From NCBI GenBank assembly GCA_003151215.1, contig PLXB01000505.1:8070-20554 (forward strand): a DNA stretch of 12,485 nucleotides, read 5' to 3'. Below the pieces are notes generated by a model. It was not told the DNA's origin, did no database searches, and saw only the letters and a program-made list of their open reading frames with translations. This document shows positions 1 through 7,487 of the stretch, piece by piece. The translations under genes and the position numbers were made by a program. The DNA comes from Ignavibacteriota bacterium (GTDB lineage Bacteria > Bacteroidota > Kapaibacteriia > Palsa-1295). How positions within the stretch are numbered: the first letter of the stretch is position 1; each line of letters opens with the position of its first letter.

Positions 1-557
1 TCATGGTAACCGATATTGCCGATGCGCTCGGCAATCGTTGTAGAGGCATTCAGATCGAGGAACATGAAAATGCGCTCTTCCTCAATAGGGCTGCTGTATT
101 TTCCCAGGATCATATAAAGCAAAACATTCTGCCCAAGCATACGGCTCATCTGGCGGATCATATTGACTAAGAACGAAAGCGTAACAGCATAGAGAACGAT
201 CGTCAGCATTTCGCCGCTATAGAGAAACCGGCGAAGACCGGGCAGTTCTATAACTTCTGTCATAGATTTACCGGAGGTGAACATATTATAGAGAACGTCA
301 CCGATAGTTACAAAAAGCAAGATGATCACTATCTGCATTACCGTACGAACGACGAGGGCTACAGAGAACTTCATGCGCCGCAGAGGCTCTTCTAAAATAT
401 TCCGTTCAATGAAGGAGATAGAGAAGCTGATAAAGATCCCCACGATCGCTCCATTGACGATCGTTTGCAGACGGTAGCCATAAAAGAAGACCGGGAATGC
501 CGCTCCTCCTATCACTCCGACAAGTATGGTGACCACGATCGAACGAAACGATCTCAT
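1..557 (-). CDS. Membrane-anchored class III adenylate/guanylate cyclase, N-terminal part (cut by window edge)
   Basis: The minus-strand frame is open from an ATG at 557 to the window edge (185 codons), so only the N-terminal part is visible. Four hydrophobic stretches (about residues 7-28, 33-50, 64-87 and 117-135) predict a four-helix membrane anchor. After a short linker comes a segment with the core RIFMFLDLNASTTIAERIG (residues 162-180). This resembles the first strand of class III nucleotide cyclase catalytic domains, where the Asp (here D168) is a metal ligand. The rest of the catalytic domain lies outside the window, so activity and ATP/GTP preference cannot be judged. The gene starts 10 bases after the stop of the outer-membrane barrel gene and is probably co-transcribed with it. 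The family makes cAMP or cGMP from the nucleotide triphosphate; that role is inferred from the partial domain. Confidence 0.75.
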   Translation of the reverse strand, partial: MRSFRSIVVTILVGVIGGAAFPVFFYGYRLQTIVNGAIVGIFISFSISFIERNILEEPLRRMKFSVALVVRTVMQIVIILLFVTIGDVLYNMFTSGKSMTEVIELPGLRRFLYSGEMLTIVLYAVTLSFLVNMIRQMSRMLGQNVLLYMILGKYSSPIEEERIFMFLDLNASTTIAERIGNIGYH

Positions 558-567
558 GAAAAGTGAT

Positions 568-1794
568 TTAAAATGTAAATCCTGAAGAAAGATAAAACAA
601 TGTGGCTTCCGGCGAATGCGCAAGCGTCAGACTTATCGCATGATCTTTCGAAACAGGCGCTATCCATAATCCTCCGCCGATCGACGAATGCCATACATTC
701 GAAAAATCATTATCAATATACACTCTTCCGACATCTGCGAAAAGAAGTATACCGAAAGTTTCCGGAATAAATACATTGAACGAAGTAAGATAGAGCCGCA
801 GTTCTGCCGAGCCAAGAAGCGATTCCTCGCCGGCAAAGCGATCCTGATAATATCCGCGCAGATCATTTGCACCGCCGAGCAAACATGCTTCATAAAAAGG
901 ATGTTCGCCAAAAATCTTCTCCACGCGCATACGCAGTGCAACAGTGAAAGGCGTAAGTATATCGGAGCTGAGATAGCCCCGAATATCTGCCTGGAATTTC
1001 GTATAGGCAAAATTATTATTTGCGATCTCCGGAGTCCAGTAACTACCGAACGAAGCATAAATTCCCTCACTTGCCGCGCGAAGATTATCGCGCGAATCGA
1101 ATGCAACTCCCGCTGCAAATCGCCACGTCGTCATTTTCCCGATTCCGTACGTATATCGCTTTTGAAAAATAGTTGTATCGGTAATGGGATCTCCATCTGT
1201 CAATACATATCGTAATGCGGCTGATCCCCAAATCGATGTATTCTCGATAATATTATAAGAATATTTCGGAGTAATGCTAAATTGCCGTTGGTACATACGA
1301 TAACCATCGGCTGTATAACGGTTCTTATCGAATGAACTCTCATTCCCGTAACCAAAAAAATTTAATACTTCGAGAGAAGTAGCACTTACTGCCATCGAAT
1401 ATATACTATAAAAAGAAACAGGGATTTTTGTATCAATTCGAATATCATATTTCCCCGGTCCTGTTGCGTATCCTCCTCGAAACGATTCAATCAATTGGGG
1501 CTTCCCAAGAGAATCATAAAACACATAGGTGATACCGGCGCCGATAAATAGCCCCAGATCACTTGAAGCAGCAAGCCACGGATAATAAAAGAAAGTGGGT
1601 CTTTTGCTTCGCAAAGAGTCATTCTCTGAAACAGTTATCGTATCCGTTGCCGGCTCATCGAAGAGTATTTGATAACATTTTGAATGGCCGGAGTCTTGAT
1701 GAATAACAGTCGAATCGCTTTCCTGCGCATAGATCGGCGCTGAAAAGAAGAGTATACTAAGTACTGCAACGAGTAAGAATATTGCCCTATGCAA
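568..1794 (-). CDS. Omp85/BamA-type outer-membrane beta-barrel protein without POTRA domains
   Basis: The 408-residue product begins with a signal peptide (hydrophobic residues 4-20, likely cut after A23 in IYAQ). A non-barrel stretch follows to about residue 65, then alternating amphipathic strands to the C-terminus, which ends in Phe (SSGFTF) as outer-membrane barrels usually do. The R-G-Y triplet at 313-315 within GGANDLRGYYQDRF fits the conserved RGF/RGY element of the Omp85 barrel lid loop, and LLFADVGRVY followed by GGGLWIAP fits the last strands. At about 400 residues it has no room for POTRA domains, so it is a barrel-only surface-antigen protein rather than BamA itself. An in-frame TGA lies two codons upstream and no ATG precedes the signal peptide, so the start must be TTG at 1794. 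It lies between the T9SS cargo pair and the cyclase on the same strand. Its substrate or function is unknown. Confidence 0.8.
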   Translation of the reverse strand: MHRAIFLLVAVLSILFFSAPIYAQESDSTVIHQDSGHSKCYQILFDEPATDTITVSENDSLRSKRPTFFYYPWLAASSDLGLFIGAGITYVFYDSLGKPQLIESFRGGYATGPGKYDIRIDTKIPVSFYSIYSMAVSATSLEVLNFFGYGNESSFDKNRYTADGYRMYQRQFSITPKYSYNIIENTSIWGSAALRYVLTDGDPITDTTIFQKRYTYGIGKMTTWRFAAGVAFDSRDNLRAASEGIYASFGSYWTPEIANNNFAYTKFQADIRGYLSSDILTPFTVALRMRVEKIFGEHPFYEACLLGGANDLRGYYQDRFAGEESLLGSAELRLYLTSFNVFIPETFGILLFADVGRVYIDNDFSNVWHSSIGGGLWIAPVSKDHAISLTLAHSPEATLFYLSSGFTF

Positions 1795-1824
1795 AAGTCA
1801 GAGAAATAAATGAAGCCTGAAGAA

Positions 1825-1832
1825 CAAAAATA
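1825..1832 (-). promoter_or_regulatory. Candidate Bacteroidota -7 element (TATTTTTG)
   Basis: The minus strand reads TATTTTTG, an exact match to TAnnTTTG, 30 bases upstream of the TTG start of the barrel gene. I see no TTTG at the usual -33 distance. The rest of the 99-base gap back to the preceding stop codon holds nothing else I recognise. A six-base match like this is expected a few times by chance in the window, so the support is mainly its position. Confidence 0.35.
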
Positions 1833-1893
1833 CCGAAGAAAAGAGCGAAGGGGGCGAGAATGAAGAAAGCAGAATTGGGAACTGAAAAAAAGA

Positions 1894-2820
1894 CTATGGA
1901 GCAATGAAAGAACCGGTAAGATTTCCGAGTCTTGCAAAACAATAACCGCTATGAAACTCCGAAAACCGGATGCTGTATTGCGTCGTGCCTGATGAAATGA
2001 CCGCTCGTGCAATTTCCCTTCCCAGAATATCATAAAGAAAGAGCGTTTGCACATGATCTATTGCAGAGAAAGAGAAATGTATCGTGTGATCGGGAAGAGA
2101 AGTAGAAACAGAAATTGCTTGCTGCACCGAATGCGGTGCGGCAACTGCATCGACGATCTTCGTAAGGGCAAAAGCAAGCGAGCAATTATACGATGCCGTA
2201 TCTTCGAGAAGCGAATCCATCCTGTCACTTTTTCCTACGGTCATATCGCCATTGCTCACATCGTTGATATACGACCAATAGTAGGCCGAATCAAGTTTCG
2301 TTCTGCATGAAGTGCCCGATTCATTCACGATAAACAGACTATCGCCCGACAGCACATATCCCAGTACGGAAAAATGTGCTGAAGCTTTGTAATATTCATA
2401 ATGTCCGTTCGGCGAACCAACGGGTATATATTGATAGACGTAGGCGATTGAAAAATTCTTCAGCTCGTTATTGGCGCTATCGAGAATAAAATAGATCAGC
2501 GTACTCCGCGTCCTGTTTATCGTATCCTGAGATCCCGAATAATATTCGAGCGAGATCGAATCCTTATTCCGTAAATAATTCGGATGGGGATAAACGCCGG
2601 CGCTATCGAATCCGATATGAAGAAGCATCGCTTCGTCATTGGAGCTGTCGTAAGAGTTCATCGGAATGTTGCTCGAATAGCTATGGTGAACCATCATCGG
2701 AATTTGTACGGAGACGAACTTCGGAAGCCATTGAAATTGAGCGCAAACTTTCCCGGACGGCATAAGACCGACTAATAAAGCAAGAACTGCAATTAAAGAA
2801 ATCCCGTGTGACTTCCCCAT
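1894..2820 (-). CDS. Secreted protein with T9SS type A C-terminal sorting domain (second of a tandem pair)
   Basis: The product is about 308 residues from the ATG at 2820. A TTG at 2838 would add six residues and overlap the previous gene. From the ATG the protein opens with a clear signal peptide (MGKSHGISLIAVLALLVGLM, cleavage near VCAQ). The central 200 residues are Tyr/Ser/Asp-rich and match no family I know. The last 75 residues, starting near ISVSTSLPDHTIHFSFSA and including LFLYDILGREIARAV and HSGYCFARLG, have the layout of the T9SS type A sorting domain. In known systems that domain directs export across the outer membrane and is then removed. The start lies four bases after the stop of the upstream paralogue, so the two are almost certainly one transcript. 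Both share a central G-(D)-(S/T)-(L/I) then C-x-x-(K/E)-L pattern. Function of the mature part is unknown. Confidence 0.78.
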   Translation of the reverse strand: MGKSHGISLIAVLALLVGLMPSGKVCAQFQWLPKFVSVQIPMMVHHSYSSNIPMNSYDSSNDEAMLLHIGFDSAGVYPHPNYLRNKDSISLEYYSGSQDTINRTRSTLIYFILDSANNELKNFSIAYVYQYIPVGSPNGHYEYYKASAHFSVLGYVLSGDSLFIVNESGTSCRTKLDSAYYWSYINDVSNGDMTVGKSDRMDSLLEDTASYNCSLAFALTKIVDAVAAPHSVQQAISVSTSLPDHTIHFSFSAIDHVQTLFLYDILGREIARAVISSGTTQYSIRFSEFHSGYCFARLGNLTGSFIAP

Positions 2821-2824
2821 GGAA

Positions 2825-3700
2825 CTAATAAACCTCAAAACTCGCCATATTCATTCCCAGCCGCACAAAATAATGTCCGCTCCTAAATCGAGTTGGTGCA
2901 ATAGAATACTGTATCAAGTCCGAAGCAACTTCGTCGCGTGAAACTTCCCTTCCGAGAATATCATAGATCGTCATCTGCTGCGCATGATCGGAGGCGGGGA
3001 AAGAGAAATGGATCGTGTGATCGGGGAGGGTGGTGGAGACGGAAAAAAGTTGACTCAGATTTTCTTGCCTTACAAAAGAATTTCTTAAAAACAATAAAGT
3101 TAGAAGGCATTGAAAGTCCGAAGTATCCTTATCACGAATATTGTCTGCTCTAGTTTCAGTATATGTATCAGGACTATACCTGTAGTTATCATAATAATGC
3201 GCTTTAGTTAGTTCCATACTACATTGGGTTCCGTAAGCTCGAACTATGATAGTGTCACCAGCGAGATAATAATCTAACTTTGAGAATGAAATTGTTGATT
3301 CTGTTAAACTATTAGGGTATGAAGGTGTACTCACATGACGATAGTCCCAGACAAAATTGACCACCCGTTTTTTTAAGGTATCTAACAAAAATGAGACAGT
3401 TATCCTTGAATAAGGATACATATCTCTACCGAAATTAAAATAAAAACTGTCCTTAATTCTGGAATAGAACGAATCAGCATTAGAAACATAGTGTGTATCA
3501 TACTTAAATCCATGGAGTAATATATCTTTTTCAAATGAAGTATCTAAATTTCGATTAGTATAGGAATAAAAATTTTCTTGCACAGGTACAGAAATATCTA
3601 AGGAAAAAATACTTAAATTATTCTGAGCTGTGCAGTGTCTCACTTCAAGTATAACACTGCAAGTAATAACGACAAATAGGGTAGCGATTTGTTTTTTCAT
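2825..3700 (-). CDS. Secreted protein with T9SS type A C-terminal sorting domain (first of a tandem pair)
   Basis: The product is 291 residues from the ATG at 3700. The frame stays open upstream to 3868, but that extension is Arg-rich and runs through a palindromic repeat. The signal peptide starts at 3700 (MKKQIATLFVVITCSVIL, cleavage near CTAQ). The middle is rich in Tyr, Asp and Ser and is not recognised. The C-terminal 75 residues (from about SVSTTLPDHTIHFSFPAS through MTIYDILGREVSRDEV to SGHYFVRLG) form a T9SS type A sorting domain very close to that of the next gene. The N-terminal two thirds of the pair are only distantly alike, so the sorting domain is the best-conserved part. The first two thirds of this gene look more AT-rich than the genes around it, hinting at a different history for the passenger region. 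A promoter match sits directly before the ATG. Confidence 0.76.
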   Translation of the reverse strand: MKKQIATLFVVITCSVILEVRHCTAQNNLSIFSLDISVPVQENFYSYTNRNLDTSFEKDILLHGFKYDTHYVSNADSFYSRIKDSFYFNFGRDMYPYSRITVSFLLDTLKKRVVNFVWDYRHVSTPSYPNSLTESTISFSKLDYYLAGDTIIVRAYGTQCSMELTKAHYYDNYRYSPDTYTETRADNIRDKDTSDFQCLLTLLFLRNSFVRQENLSQLFSVSTTLPDHTIHFSFPASDHAQQMTIYDILGREVSRDEVASDLIQYSIAPTRFRSGHYFVRLGMNMASFEVY

Positions 3701-3705
3701 CCCCA

Positions 3706-3737
3706 CAAAGCTACGACAATCCACCACGGTTTCCAAA
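3706..3737 (-). promoter_or_regulatory. Bacteroidota-type promoter (TTTG-N20-TAGCTTTG)
   Basis: On the minus strand TTTG (3737-3734) is followed after 20 bases by TAGCTTTG (3713-3706). This matches the Bacteroidota sigma consensus TTTG / TAnnTTTG at the expected spacing. The -7 element ends only five bases before the ATG at 3700, so transcription would begin at or within a few bases of the start codon. It is the best-formed promoter in the window. Confidence 0.55.
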
Positions 3738-3769
3738 TAAAGGATGGGGCAGAAATTCGTGACCAGTTT

Positions 3770-3843
3770 GTAGGGGCACAACCGTGTGCCCTCTTTGGGA
3801 TTATTGTAAACTCTGGAGAGGGCACGCGCGGCGTTGCCCCTAC
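3770..3843. repeat. Imperfect 74-bp palindrome (GTAGGGGCA...TGCCCCTAC), possible MITE-like element or terminator
   Basis: The left arm (3770-3794) and right arm (3817-3843) are inverted copies around a 22-base loop. The outer nine bases pair perfectly (GTAGGGGCA with TGCCCCTAC), as do the inner nine (GTGCCCTCT with AGAGGGCAC). A non-pairing middle of seven versus nine bases separates them. The right arm ends two bases past the stop codon of the M1 aminopeptidase gene. It would form a strong hairpin in that transcript, but no U-run follows, so a classic intrinsic terminator is not supported. Its GC-rich character contrasts with the AT-rich sequence beside it. A dispersed miniature palindromic repeat that also serves as a 3' end is my preferred reading. 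Confidence 0.6.
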
Positions 3844-3845
3844 GG

Positions 3846-6278
3846 TCATTTAATGATCTTCTCCACAATCTCCTTCTGCCATGGTTCCCAGGTTTTGGAT
3901 TTGTAGTACGTCATCATCATCTGGCGGAATTTTGTTTGGCCGTAATATTTTGTCAGGTCACCGTTGGCAACTCCGGCAAGGCGGTTATTGGTAGAAAGTA
4001 GCGCGTCGATAAGATTTGCAATGAGATCGTTATCGAGGTAGTTCAATCTGGCAAGGGCATCGGCTGCAGCCTGGCGTGTCATGAATTCATACGAAATGCT
4101 GACATAATCGACAAGCTCCTTCAATGCTGCGGCATCGCCCGTCGAAACGGCTTTGATCTCTAACCATTTGATACGCACTTTATGCGATGCGCCGATCTCA
4201 TCTTTCGTCACATCCAGATATTTCGCCGTATTCTGCGGGAAACTCTCCGATAATTTATCGAGCGAAGTGGCCGTTATATTATATGATGAATCTCTGAGCA
4301 AGTTCGCAACATCAGTTTCAAGATCCTGCGGAATGAAGCGATAGGCATTAAGCGCTGCGCTTCGGACTTCCACCGTTGCATCTTTCATCGCACTGCGAAT
4401 AATAGCGCGGGAATCGGGCGTATTATCATTTGCAAGCTGTGCAATGATCTCTCCTTTAATCGCCTGATACGTTTCTTTTCTATAAGCCTGTATCAGTACA
4501 TCGCGCTTCTCATCCATTGATGCAGGATCGCTCTTTATTGCAACGAATGCATCATATCTGTCAAGCATCTTCGGTGCGCCAAGTGCCTGAGCTTTTAATT
4601 CGGCAAATGGTTTTTTGAAATTTATCTTCTTGATCACTTCATCGCCCGGATCGAAAAGGACATAGGCGATCTGCTTGCTGCCGGAATTTGGAATCGTCAC
4701 GACGCTTGTTTGCTTTTCTATCCACTCACGTTTAGAATCCATTGAACCATCGGTATAATGCACTTCAAAGACTATCGGCATCTTAAAGAGTCTTGTGAGT
4801 TCATCAATATATTGTGTTTGTGCAACGGAAATTTGCGTTTCGTGCGGCAATGCCTGATAGCTTACATCATAGGTCGGAACGCCGCCGCGATAAAGCCACT
4901 CTTCGAAAAACCAATCGGGCGAAAGACCGAGCGTATCCTGAAAAGCCTGATATAAGTCATTCGTCTCCACATTCGAATACATGTGATGCGAAAGATAATA
5001 ATGATAGACGTGGCGCATCTCTTCTTCGCCGAAACAATAGAGCATCATGCCGATCACTGCCGAGCCGCCGGGATAAATGCGCGAGCCGCCGCTTTTTGTA
5101 TGGACGATGGGATAGCGATCGCCGTCATTAGCCGCAACCATTGCATTATGCTCGCCGCGTCGATTCCACTCGTACGCATCTTCGCCATAGACTTCGCGGG
5201 TAAAAAGCTTCGGAAAGAATGTCGCATGAGATTCATGCAGCCACATCTGCGGACCGTTTCTGATCGTAATAAGATCGCCGAACCATTGATGTGTTAATTC
5301 GTGAACATCAACGCCCCAATAGGCGCGGTCAAGGGTTCCGCGCGCATCGTTCAAATAAAAATCACCATAGACCGTTGCCGTCGTATTTTCCATCGCGCCG
5401 TAAATAAAATCCTGCACGGGAATATCCGAATACGATTCCCACGGAAACGGAATGCCCGTCCACTTTGCAACAAAATCAATACATTCGGTTGCATCTTTAT
5501 ATGTCGGGGTGACATCTTCGGGATGCTCCGGATAGTAATATAAATTCACCGGCACTCCTGCTTTTGTTTTGCGATGCTCGATTCCGTATTTTCCGATCCC
5601 AAGCATGACAAGATACGCCGAATGCCGATGCGTCATTTTATAATGCCAGGTCTTGGTACCGTCACCGTTATCTTTTTCAGAAATTTTCGTGCCGTTAGAT
5701 AGCACCTGATAATCTTTATCGAACTTCACGATCGTTTCGGTGATAAGCTTATCGTCCCAATCGTCATAGCAGGGAAGCCAGTTGCGGTTATCGGTTCCTT
5801 CGCCTTGCGTCCAGATCTGTTTACGGCTCATATTGCGCGGGTCGTTCCAGCCAATAAAGAAAAGCCCTTTGCGAGGAGTCGCTTCATAAACGAAGCTGAT
5901 GCTATCGTCTCTTCCCCACGTCAGCGGTTCGCTCGGAAATACTGTTACACCTTCTGCATTTGTCGTAAATTTTAACGGTGAGCCGTTAAGCGTTGCTTCT
6001 TTGACCTTAATTCCCGGCCCGTCAAAGAAAACCGAATCCACGCGGCTCCGCAAGGGAGTGAAATAATGCGTGACTTTGCCATAGACAATTCCTTTCGGGC
6101 AATCGAACGATACTTCGATCTTCATGCGCAGCATATCAAGCGAATGCTCCCGCGGCGCGCGTTCTACCGGATCGACAAGATGCGTTTCCTGATTGAGGAT
6201 AGGCGTCTGCGCAGAAGCGGGATCTGAATAAATGACAATTACAATAGCAGCTATGAAGAGACGGAATAAATGACGCAT
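3846..6278 (-). CDS. Secreted M1-family metallo-aminopeptidase
   Basis: The 810-residue product begins with a signal peptide (hydrophobic 4-18, cleavage near ASAQ at 21-24). Residues 45-230 fit the N-terminal beta-saddle domain of M1 peptidases. The catalytic domain has the substrate-binding GAMEN at 294-298 and the zinc motif HELTHQWFGD at 326-335. Ligands are H326 and H330, E327 is the general base, and E349 lies 18 residues after H330, giving HExxH-18-E. Y402 in RIYPGGSAVIG is a good candidate for the transition-state Tyr. Residues from about 560 to 810 are helical and HEAT-like, as in other M1 C-terminal domains. The family removes N-terminal residues from peptides; here it probably works on exported or periplasmic peptides. 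It lies downstream of a secreted M23-like gene, with a possible promoter of its own (6317-6324) and a palindrome just past its stop. All catalytic residues are present. Confidence 0.93.
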   Translation of the reverse strand: MRHLFRLFIAAIVIVIYSDPASAQTPILNQETHLVDPVERAPREHSLDMLRMKIEVSFDCPKGIVYGKVTHYFTPLRSRVDSVFFDGPGIKVKEATLNGSPLKFTTNAEGVTVFPSEPLTWGRDDSISFVYEATPRKGLFFIGWNDPRNMSRKQIWTQGEGTDNRNWLPCYDDWDDKLITETIVKFDKDYQVLSNGTKISEKDNGDGTKTWHYKMTHRHSAYLVMLGIGKYGIEHRKTKAGVPVNLYYYPEHPEDVTPTYKDATECIDFVAKWTGIPFPWESYSDIPVQDFIYGAMENTTATVYGDFYLNDARGTLDRAYWGVDVHELTHQWFGDLITIRNGPQMWLHESHATFFPKLFTREVYGEDAYEWNRRGEHNAMVAANDGDRYPIVHTKSGGSRIYPGGSAVIGMMLYCFGEEEMRHVYHYYLSHHMYSNVETNDLYQAFQDTLGLSPDWFFEEWLYRGGVPTYDVSYQALPHETQISVAQTQYIDELTRLFKMPIVFEVHYTDGSMDSKREWIEKQTSVVTIPNSGSKQIAYVLFDPGDEVIKKINFKKPFAELKAQALGAPKMLDRYDAFVAIKSDPASMDEKRDVLIQAYRKETYQAIKGEIIAQLANDNTPDSRAIIRSAMKDATVEVRSAALNAYRFIPQDLETDVANLLRDSSYNITATSLDKLSESFPQNTAKYLDVTKDEIGASHKVRIKWLEIKAVSTGDAAALKELVDYVSISYEFMTRQAAADALARLNYLDNDLIANLIDALLSTNNRLAGVANGDLTKYYGQTKFRQMMMTYYKSKTWEPWQKEIVEKIIK

Positions 6279-6316
6279 GAGTAAAAATTATAGAATAACG
6301 ATGCAGAAAAGAATTA

Positions 6317-6324
6317 CAAAGATA
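6317..6324 (-). promoter_or_regulatory. Candidate -7 promoter element for the M1 aminopeptidase
   Basis: The minus strand reads TATCTTTG, an exact TAnnTTTG match, 38 bases upstream of the ATG at 6278. The wider string CTTATCTTTGTA is identical to the one upstream of the DUF4199 gene (around 8037-8044). No TTTG appears at the usual -33 position. The aminopeptidase may therefore be transcribed separately from the M23-like gene before it. Confidence 0.42.
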
Positions 6325-6389
6325 AGCACTTTTGCGGGCACGGACGCTGCGAGCGCTTTTTAAGGAATCATTGAAGTTTCTCTTCGCCC

Positions 6390-7397
6390 TCAATCATTCT
6401 TTACTTTCTCATTCATCAGTGGGGCATGCTCTTTCTCTTTTTTTATATCGTCGGTATGGCGGACATCAATGTTATCGAAATAGACCTTTATCCCTGTAGC
6501 ATCTTCGATGTTCGGCGTATTAATGAGATAATATTCGAGCTGCGGCTCTGAAGAATTTCCGGAATTGCCGCATAAACCGATCAGTTGTCCGCGCTCCACC
6601 GAATCTCCCGTCTTGACTTGCGTACTGCCTCTTTTCAGATGCGAAAGAACGGAAAATTCATTCGCTCGATGGCGGATAATAACGCAATTGCCGAGAGCGG
6701 AATACGGATTGGCAGCAAAAGGCTTATTATCATGGACTCCGTCGATGACTTCGATCACCCTGCCCTCAGCGGGAGCAAGGATCTCTTTACCGAAAGCAAA
6801 ATAATCTTCATTCGTTTTTCCGCTTGAATCATGGCTTCTGCCGAAACCTTTGAGCACATTGAAATCAATGGCATAACGCTGGTTCTGAATATCATGATGC
6901 GGATTCATCTCCTTTGAATCGCCGCCCCACATGACACCCCATTCGCCTTTAAAAGGAAGCGTCAGATGCGTTGTGTTTCTATCGGGAACGGATATTTCTT
7001 CTACATGAGGCTGGAAATAGAAACCGAGTATTTTTTCCGTCGTCGTATCGAGATCGAGTCGCAGATCGAGAATGCCCGAATTGAATTCGATAGGAATCAC
7101 GGCAACATTTTTCCATTTTAATTTCGGAGTTCCCATCTGTTTGATCCTGCCTGCCCCTTCGACGAGATTGAGCATAAGCGGTTTCAATTTCGTAAGCGGC
7201 ATTTCTTTCTGCAAACTCGAGCTGAATTCATCTTCAAGCGCATTAAAATCGCCTTTATTGATCTCTTCACATATTCGCTTGCCGATAAGTGTAAAGCGGA
7301 TACTCATAAGGTCATCCTGCGCAAAAACAGGGCCGGATAAAAAGAGCAGGAATAGAACTGCCCACACAGGCGTGAGGAATGTAAAAAATTTATTCAT
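6390..7397 (-). CDS. Secreted M23-like (LytM-fold) protein with N-terminal DUF3887-like domain and altered active site
   Basis: The 335-residue product has a signal peptide (hydrophobic 5-24, cleavage near VFAQ). Residues 33-130 resemble the DUF3887 type of small helical/sheet domain (EEINKGDFNALEDEFSSSLQ). Residues 150-300 form an M23 peptidoglycan endopeptidase domain, with first-motif residues H167/H168 and D178 in QNQRYAIDFN, the glycine-rich G-x-V-I-x-V-x-D-G strand at 212-220, and H253 in VLSHLKRGS. The final motif, normally H-x-H in PHLHF, reads PQLEYYL (285-291), with Q286 and E288 in place of both His. One of those His is a zinc ligand and the other is catalytic in active members. 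The protein is therefore either inactive, like some LytM regulators of amidases, or uses Glu as a ligand. The frame is otherwise intact. It precedes the M1 aminopeptidase on the same strand. Confidence 0.85.
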   Translation of the reverse strand: MNKFFTFLTPVWAVLFLLFLSGPVFAQDDLMSIRFTLIGKRICEEINKGDFNALEDEFSSSLQKEMPLTKLKPLMLNLVEGAGRIKQMGTPKLKWKNVAVIPIEFNSGILDLRLDLDTTTEKILGFYFQPHVEEISVPDRNTTHLTLPFKGEWGVMWGGDSKEMNPHHDIQNQRYAIDFNVLKGFGRSHDSSGKTNEDYFAFGKEILAPAEGRVIEVIDGVHDNKPFAANPYSALGNCVIIRHRANEFSVLSHLKRGSTQVKTGDSVERGQLIGLCGNSGNSSEPQLEYYLINTPNIEDATGIKVYFDNIDVRHTDDIKKEKEHAPLMNEKVKND

Positions 7398-7436
7398 GAT
7401 GTCTTAGGCAAACACAAAAACCACACATGTCATTCT

Positions 7437-7474
7437 CAACAAAGCGAACTCCAGCATGAGAGTTCGCTTTGTTG
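7437..7474. terminator. Perfect 15-bp stem-loop between the DUF4199 and M23-like genes
   Basis: The arms CAACAAAGCGAACTC (7437-7451) and GAGTTCGCTTTGTTG (7460-7474) pair without mismatch around an eight-base loop. The hairpin begins 13 bases past the stop of the DUF4199 gene in the direction of transcription. The following minus-strand sequence is only moderately T-rich (a TTTTT about 20 bases on), so it may be a weak terminator, an mRNA 3'-end stabiliser or a small dispersed repeat. Confidence 0.5.
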
Positions 7475-7487
7475 AAGAGAGAAATTA

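Noticed and set aside
1635..2054. A 139-codon minus-strand open frame overlapping the barrel gene and the second cargo gene
   Set aside because: It overlaps two well-supported genes in another frame, its composition is Arg/Ser/Phe-rich without a domain, and it looks like a frame shadow.
3701..3868. N-terminal extension of the first T9SS cargo gene
   Set aside because: It would put 56 Arg-rich residues before a clear signal peptide and read through both the palindrome and the promoter match.
4814..5297. Plus-strand open frames inside the M1 aminopeptidase gene
   Set aside because: They lie opposite its catalytic domain, which is fully conserved in the minus frame; the Arg/Ala-rich translations are antisense shadows.
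6330..6365. GC-rich stretch with a TTTTT run after the M23-like gene, considered as a terminator
   Set aside because: I could not find a convincing stem next to the T-run in the direction of transcription.
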